Origin: Sepiola atlantica
Taxonomy: Eukaryota > Mollusca > Cephalopoda > Sepiida > Sepiolidae
DNA: 64,000 nucleotides
Direction of reading: 5' to 3'
Assembly: GCA_963556195.1 (NCBI GenBank)
Contig: OY744531.1
Location: 99,279,623 to 99,343,622, forward strand
Positions 53,001 to 61,700 of the stretch are shown one piece after another. The position numbers and the translations under genes were made by a program. Every line of letters starts with the position of its first letter. Positions within the stretch are counted from its first letter, which is position 1. The notes below the pieces were generated by a model. That model saw only the letters and a program-made list of their open reading frames with translations. It did not search any database and was not told where the DNA came from.

Positions 53001-56000
53001 GTCAGTACAGATAATCAATAAAGTTGAGATAATCCCAAAATTAAAAATAATAAAAGGGTCACTAAATGATGATACAACAAAAATCGGCGTTCCTGGAGAA
53101 GCCGTAACCAATCTGAGGGAGATAACTCTATTTTTCTTAGACGCCACTATTCCGAATCCGCTGTAACTTTGACAAGGGAGATAACTCTTTCTTTTTTTAT
53201 CGCTGCATGAAAGAAAATTTGAATGTTTTTGTAAATGTCCATTTTTATTTACATGTCACAAACTTTATAAACTCTATAACAATTAATTAAAAAAAAAATG
53301 TTACGCTTTTTAACTCAAAGAAAGAAAATTTGAATGTTTTTGTAAATGTCCGTTTTTATTTACATGTCACAAACTTTATAAACTTTATAACAATTAATAA
53401 ATAAAAACGCTTAAAAGTTATCTTTAATTAGACCTTATCAAAAATTAGCGTCACATTTTCTTTCTTCGAGTTAAAAAGCGTAACATTTTTTTATTAATTG
53501 TTATAAAGTTTATGAGGTGCTTGTGCATATCAACCCTGACATGTTAGACCGCTCTTAAAAATAAAATAGCTAAAGAAATGTATAAACTTTGTTATGTACT
53601 TACGTGGTAGATGAAAAAAAGACTGTACACCAAAAATTATGCAAATTCATCCAGTATTTATTTAATTATAAATAAAAAAACGATTTTATCTCTCGGTAGA
53701 TATCTCCACCATTTTCCAGTGGTCAAGGACGATAACTCATATTTTCGGGGTTTGGGGTCTCCATTGTTTACAAAAATGTCAAAATGTATGTAAAATCATT
53801 TTTTTTCTTTTTCTTATAATTTAATAAATACTGGATGAATTTGTGTAATTTTTTCTGCACAATCTTATTTTCAGCTAACACGTAAGTACATAATAAAGTT
53901 TATACATTCTTTAAATATTTCAATGTCAGGGTTGATATGCACAAGCACAGTTTGTGACATGTAAATAAAAACGGACATTTACCAAAACATTCGCATTTTC
54001 TTTCATGCAGCGATAAAAAAAAGAGTTATCTCCCTTGCCAAAGTTACAGCGGATTCGGAATAACGGCGTCTAAGAAAAATAGAGTTATCTCCCTCAGATC
54101 GGTTACAGCTTATCCAGGAGCACCACAAAATCATGGGAAAAGTCAATATTTAATTGGATATGATGCCAGAATTGAACCACAGAAGAGAGAGTGGTAGGTG
54201 AAGTCTCTCTCTCAGTCTTGGTGGAAGCGTCGTGAGACAAAATATGTTATGATCTAACGACAGCCGTGGTGTGAGAAGCAAGTATTTACCATAATTGAAG
54301 AGGTTTGGAAAAAGCGATTGAACTGAGAAGATGCATTTAAAAATGGTCTAACGAAATGATAATTAAGCAATGCACTTAACATGTAATTAACTCTCTCCCT
54401 TTCTCTCTCCACCTTTGACCTTTCAGCCTCAAGGAAATCATTTGGAGCTGGTATGACTCACCATTAATGGGGTTTCATTTATAATTGTCAGGGTATGGTT
54501 GAATAAATCTTTCATTCTCTGAGAAGTAGTCTGTGTAATTGTTTAGTTATTGTAAAAAGTGTGCCTGTCAGCGTTTCGTTTCAGCTTAAAACACAAACAA
54601 CAAATGAAGAGAAGCGGATAACAAAAATATCCTCAGTCAGGTGTATTGGAAATGTCACCTGGCAGAAATAAAAGCTACTCGACAGACATGCACCTGGCCG
54701 GAAGAACATGGATGATTGACAGGGAAACAACACTTCAGAAAATAAAATATTTGTTGATGGATTCATAATCACCTGTAATGGTTATCTGCAGACCGGAATT
54801 CGCTGTCACTAAATAAACGCCCTAGGGGCATGGCTACATTGACAGCAAGGCGAAATCTCAGAATGGGTGTTTACAGGTGGATATATGGGTGTCCCAAATC
54901 ATTATATAAACTAACCCGACTGGCAATCAAGTTCAAGAAAACCATATTCGTTAATTGCTGTGTGTGCTCTACCCTTCTCACTCTAAAAAATATACCATTA
55001 TATTTTTTATACATCAGTGTTTGTCGTCATTCTTTTAAGCAGAAATATAATATGGGGAAAAACTAGCTCTAAAAAATGTGTGGTTTAGCACAAACAACCG
55101 CATCGCAATTTTACCCATAAAACGTTTTATTAAATCCAGAATGACAATCCCAAATGAGATTTTTTTTTAAACTGACCTTCTGCGGTAGCCATTTCTTCCG
55201 GTGTTGGCCATGTTTGTTCGCCTTCCATCGGATCCGGGATCACTTCTGCTTCCAAACTGATCTGTTGTGAAGGATCGGCTACATCCAAGATTTTGATATC
55301 ACTCTCGTCCATCATCGCTGTATCTTCAGTCTTCAGATGAAAAATAGAAATTAATTTTTACAAAACTGATAATCAGATTTTTTAAATAGCGTTATAACCT
55401 CCTTAAGTAATAAAATTAAACCAGAATTTTAATTTTTTTTAAAATATTTTTTTTGTAAACATTAAAAAAAAAAATAAATAAATCAGATTTTTAAATAGCG
55501 TTATAACCTCCTTAAGTAATAAAATTAAACCAGAATTTTTTTTTTTTTTTTAAATATTTTTTTGTTAACATTAAAAAAAAAATAAAAAAATAAATCAGAT
55601 TTTTTAAATAGTGTTATAACCTCCTTAAGTAATAAAATTAAACCAGAATTTTAATTTTTTTTAAATATTTTTTGTGTAAACATTAAAAAAAATAAAAAAT
55701 AAATCAGATTTTTTAAATAGCGTTATAACCTCCTTAAGTAATAAAATTAAACCAGAATTTTTTTTTTTTTTTTAAATATTTTTTTGTTAACATTAAAAAA
55801 AAAATAAAAAAATAAATCAGATTTTTTAAATAGTGTTATAACCTCCTTAAGTAATAAAATTAAACCAGAATTTTAATTTTTTTAAAATATTTTTTGTGTA
55901 AACATTAAAAAAAATAAAAAATAAATCAGATTTTTTAAACAGCGTTATAACCTCCTTAAGTAATAAAATTAAACCAGAATTTTTATTTTATTTTAAATAT

Positions 56001-57446
56001 TTTTTTGTAAACATTAAAAAAATAAATAAATAAATCAGATTTTTTAAATAGCGTTATAACCTCCTTAAGTAATAAAATTAAACCAGAATGTAAATTTTTT
56101 TTTAAATATTTTTTTTTTAAACATTAAAAAAAAAAAATAAATCAGATTTTTAAATAGCGTTATAACCTCCTTAAGTAATAAAATTAAACCAGAATTTTAA
56201 TTTTTTTTTAAATATTTTTTGGTAAACATTAAAAAAAATAAAACGACGAATGAAAAGCTGAAGAAAAAAAAAAATTCTGTTGCTCATCCGGACTATAAAT
56301 TATAAGCCTCAGTTCATTGTTGACTGTAAAGATTTAATTATACAGTGGTTTGGGTTCCCTTTGTTTCATTTTTTGGGTGTTTCTGCTGTTTTGCCCCAAC
56401 ATGTTAGGCCTCTCTTAAAAATAAAATAGCTAAAGAAATGTATAAACTTTGTTATGTACTTACGTAGTAGCTGAAAAGAAAACTATACACCAAAAATTAT
56501 GCAAATTCATCCAGTATTTATTAAATTAAAAATAAAAAGCGATTTTATCTATATGTCGCCATTTATCTTATATTTTAAATTTTTACGAAAATTATCTGCC
56601 TTGCCTACTGAACTTAGCTGAAATGTAAGATCGTTTTTTTTTCTTTTTCTTATAATTTAATAAATACTGGATGAATTTGCATAATTTTTTTCTGTACAAT
56701 CTTATTTTCAGCTAACACGTAAGTACATAACAAAGTTTATACATTTCTTTAAATATTTTAATGTCATTGTGAAACAGTAGAAGCACCATTTTGTTTTCTC
56801 TAATTTTTCTTTCATCATTTTTTAATATCACCTGAAGATGATTCAAGGAATTAGAAGTACTAATGATACATTCAGAACTTTTATTTTATCTTTTTGACTA
56901 TAAAACAAAAAAAATTATCAGAAAGATTTTAAAAATTAAGAAGAGTATAATTAAACAGAAGAATTCTGCAATGTTTACCAATATTTGCCTATATAGATAT
57001 ATATATATATGGGAAAATGAAAAAGGAAAACCAAAAAATGGATGTTTTTTATGTGTACATCAACGTTTCGTCTTTATTTATAAGACTTCATCAGGATGAT
57101 AAAATAGAGAAAAAATATCATGCAAGTACAGATACATGTAGGGTAGACATATTGGGAGGAAAAATAGAATGAAATAATGGCCACTGCTGGGTGGACGTCC
57201 GAATTTGTTGGAGAAATAAAAATTCGGACGTCCACCCAGCAGTGGCCATTATTTCATTCTATTTTTCCTCCCAATATGTCTACCCTACATGTATCTGTAC
57301 TTGCATGACATTTTTTCTCTATTTTATCATCCTGATGAAGTCTTATAAATAAAGACGAAACGTTGATGTACACATAAAAAACATCCATTTTTTGGTTTTC
57401 CTTTTTCATTTTCCCATCACGTCGGATTACCTTCATCCTTCTCTTC

Positions 57447-57490
<44 letters not shown>

Positions 57491-57884
57491 CATAAAATCA
57501 GAACAAAATCGGTACCCTCAGTTTCAAATCCTAACAAAGGAGACCTATAATAGGCATCTTTACAAGACTCTCTTCAGCCTCTGTTTATGTCTGTTTCGAT
57601 CTTCTGTAATAGATATATAAATAAATATTACGCTCTTACTTTTTTTAAATTTTCTTAGTAATCGAGCGCTCAGCTGAAGTTTTCTCCCACTAACCTTATA
57701 TATATATATAATAAGAGTTGTCTCCCTTAGAACTAACATTTTCTTTTTTTTTCTTTATAAGTTTAAAATATGTACAAACTTATAGATATTTAAAAACTTA
57801 AATGACTTCAATGCATCCCGGGAAACACCGGGTATATACAGCTAGTATGTAATAAATAAATAAACAAGTTTTTATAAATACTCA

Positions 57885-57922
<38 letters not shown>

Positions 57923-58718
57923 GGAAGTTTCTCAACCATTAAAACTATATAAAAAAATATATATATATAAAAAAAAAAAAAAAAATTATAGTCTCAAGTC
58001 TTCCAGTGGAAAATCACTCATGTAAGTCAATTTATTTTTTACAGTTATTATATTAGTTAGTTTCTAACACTATTTTAAGGGATCATCAGTTGTTTACCAT
58101 GAAAAACTGTTTCGGGAATTTAAAAACAAGACAGTATTTAATTTCATGGCTTCCCAGCAGAGTTGATCAGACCCCACTTTATATATATATATATAAACAT
58201 AAAGATATAGGCAAAATGCCTTCATAAGAAACCATGTGTTAGATGCAGATATTTTTTTATTAAATCAAAATAAAAAAAATTTTCTTTTTCTTCATCTTGA
58301 CTTTTTTTATCTAATATTTCGCTTGATATAACAAGCCTCGACAGAGCTTTAGACAAATAAAAGGTATTAACCTTTTATTTTCGTAATAATCCTTCCTGGT
58401 CTTGTAGAAGTGGCACCCGATGTTGTGTGGACTAACGGTGCAAATGTCTGTTTTAAATTGAACCTAAATCGCGCATGGTCGCTGGTAGTAATAAATTTGG
58501 GAAAGTTCATTCTTTTAAGCATCTTTTGAATTTTAAACATAAAGATAGAGGCAAAATGCCTTCATAAGAAACCATGTGTTAGATGCAGATATTTTTTATT
58601 AAATCAAAATAAAAAATAAAAACATTTTTTTTCTTCTTCATCTTAACTTTTTTTATCTAACATTTCGCTTGATATAACAAGCCTCGACAGAGCTTTAGAC
58701 AAATAAAAGGTATTAACT

Positions 58719-58764
<46 letters not shown>

Positions 58765-61700
58765 CCCAAAACTGTCATCTGATTAGAACAAAGAATGTTG
58801 TTTTGTATGTTGAACTGTTTATGTCTCCTGACATGGTATTCAATGTTTGGCCGTTCTTTTGAAATGAAAGAGTGTCATGAATATGTCGGATGCAGAATTG
58901 AATCAAGAATACTTATTCCTTTCTTATATTTACCAATTCTAATAATAGAAACTTACTTTGTTTTTTTTATTCTTCTCCACTCTCTCAATGAGTGGGAAAG
59001 GATCCTGTGGTGCATCAATCTGAGACATCTGAAAATCTCCCCAACCTGGCAAGTGAACAAGATTATTTACATTAAGGATTCGTCCCCGCAAATAACCAGT
59101 TACCTTCAAAGTACCAAATTCAGGCTGAAAAAGTAAGAATTGCATTTAAGTTTTTTGAAATTACAAAATTAATAAAAACTATAAAAAAAAAATAATTTTA
59201 AATACATAATTTTTTTTAAATTTCAAATAAAAAAAAAGAAAAGAAATTAAAAAAATTAAAACAATTTTTTTTTTAAATAAATGAAATTGTTTTTTAATAA
59301 AAAAAAGAATTTAATAAAAAAGAATTTAAATTCAGCACAATAATAAACGAAATATAAACAGAATTTACATTTTCAGGATTTTTTTCAAAAGAGATCTTTT
59401 CAGCCATGATGTGTGCATGGTTTTCCCGGTATTTGACTGACACAAGTTTTTGGTTTGATAATTGCCGCAGGATAACAAGACCATCTTGGGAATTATCCAA
59501 AGAATGAAACTTGTCATTGGGAAACCTAAGAAAAGAAAGGAAAAAAAAAATATTGTTTTTAAACATCTGTAAAGTTTATTTTCAAGGTTTTTTGTCTGCT
59601 CCAAATTGGAGTCAACTTCAAAATAAACCAAATTGTTTGTTTTTGAAAGTTAATAATCTAGACAGAAGTCGAACAGACTTGTAATTGCTTTTGCTTAAAT
59701 AAAGTTTTGTATCTTACCAAATTTTGTACCTTCACTGAAATTTTGGAAAAAGCAATTATTATTCAAAAAAAAAAAAAGATTATCTCCCTTGTTTCCTACA
59801 ATGGATTATCTCCCCTTGTCTATTGCATTAATCAATTACCTCCTTTATTTTTCAAAATAGTCTTTTTTGATTTGACAAGATAAATTTTTTTGACCAATCA
59901 CCGAACACTTAATTTTGGCAGGATAAAGTGAAAAGGCTAATTCTTGCAAATATTTGAAATCGCCTTTGCTCGTATCAGATGCATTTGTGACGTTAAAACA
60001 AAAGTTCTTCACAAATACATGTCATACTTAAACAGACAGTATGCTGTCATACTTAAAAAGGCTGTATCAGAGAAGTTAGTCTTCTAACTAAACCGCAAAC
60101 ACACTTTTTGTATTATTATTTCAATACATATATTTTTTATCACTCTCCTGTGTATCTTCTTCATTACGTTTCCATTTCATCATCATCATCATCATCATCA
60201 TATTGTCCTTCTCTTTTCTAATCATTTAATATCACTTTTCCCTTGTTCAGGGGTCAGACGTTTTCTGATGGTACGCAAGCTCACTCTCCAGCAAGTCAGT
60301 GGTCTCCAAATTTAACTCTGTGCAGTCTTGTCCAATCACTTACTTCCAAGTTTTCTTTGGACAGCCAACCTTCCTGTGATTTAGGAGATCCATATTCTGC
60401 AACGGTTTATCCAGGAATATGAACATTCCACATGACCATACCAACGTAATCGATTCATCCTTAAGATAAGCTCCAAGTTGTCCGGATTTAATAATTCCTC
60501 TGAGGTCATCAGATCTAAGCCTTTTTTTAAGGCACACATTACACATCCATCATATTATTCTCATATCATTTCTCTCCGTGCAATGCATATCCTCAGACCA
60601 CTGCGCTGGTTAAATAGTCTTAGACTTGTTCATCTTGTGGAGATATTCAGCTACTCCACAAAAAAATGCAAAACAATATTTACTTCTACAAAAAAAAAAA
60701 ATTGTTTATTAGTATATAGAAATGTGATACATAGAAGACAATACAATGCAGTAAGTATCTCATTTCTATATACTAATAAACAATGCTTCAAGCAAACTAC
60801 ATAAACCTCTTAAAATGTATTGATATTTATTTCTTACGAAAAGATTAATACTTATCTATCTATATTTATTTACTCCTCTGCAGGAGTTAGGCACAAGGCC
60901 AGTTTTATCTTACTCCCACAAGTAAGATGTGACCACAGCTTGGGTCGAGTAAGTGGGGTTTGAAAAGCCAGCGCCCGAGAAAGTGAGCACCTCTGGCCAT
61001 TAAAAATTGCCTGGGCAGCCCCGTCGGCATTCCCCGGTAGGGGCGCCTCAAGCAGTAAGCAATAAACTTACGCCTCCCCAAAGAGGGGAGGCGAAGCCTG
61101 GGAGGGTGGACCTCCTAGAACTGCACAGGACAAACCGGTGGAATCAAGCCCCGAAGGACAAGACGACATCCGTCTATAGGGTGTAGTATCCATCGGAACA
61201 GATACTACACTTACTTCCTAGCGTGTCTATATACAACTAAAATTCTGTTGATCTTTTTTGCTTGTTTGTTCCCCTGCACACTGGATGATGTCACAAAAAG
61301 ATGACGAGGAGTGGGGGGGGGGGGGGGGAAATATTCGTTATGACATTTTATCTAGATGACCCATGCTTTGGTTCATGGATTGTTTATGTGGACAGTGACT
61401 GTACTAAACCAACTGCCGAATCCCAGGTCAAATATATGACTAAAACTGTGGATCTTGTTTGTCTCCATGCACACTAGATTATGCCACAAAAGTATGGCAT
61501 CACGTCATCCACTAAAACAGAGGTGGAAGTCAACCTTTATGACGTCCTAAAGAGAGACTTGAAGATATCAGATATGACATCATAAATGATGAAGTAACAA
61601 AAGAATGATGCCATCCATTAAAACTGGGAACATAAACAGTGACTGTGCACATTATATATATATATATATATATAAGTTGAGCCCTAAGATCAAAGTGTAG

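Larger units (their letters stand above)
57010..57416. repeat. Near-perfect palindrome made of two inverted hammerhead elements
   Basis: 57010-57208 is the reverse complement of 57222-57416 with very few differences, around a ~13-nt centre. Each arm carries a family D hammerhead motif. Single-arm relatives occur at 48450-48600 and 28915-29010. The right arm runs into a (TA)n tract at 57451. It can be read as a head-to-head dimer of a ~195-bp element. Confidence 0.88.

Noticed and set aside
56828..56855. CUGAAGA-U-GAUUC...GAAUU family C-like core
   Set aside because: The following bases are AGAA rather than GAAA and no closing stem I exists.
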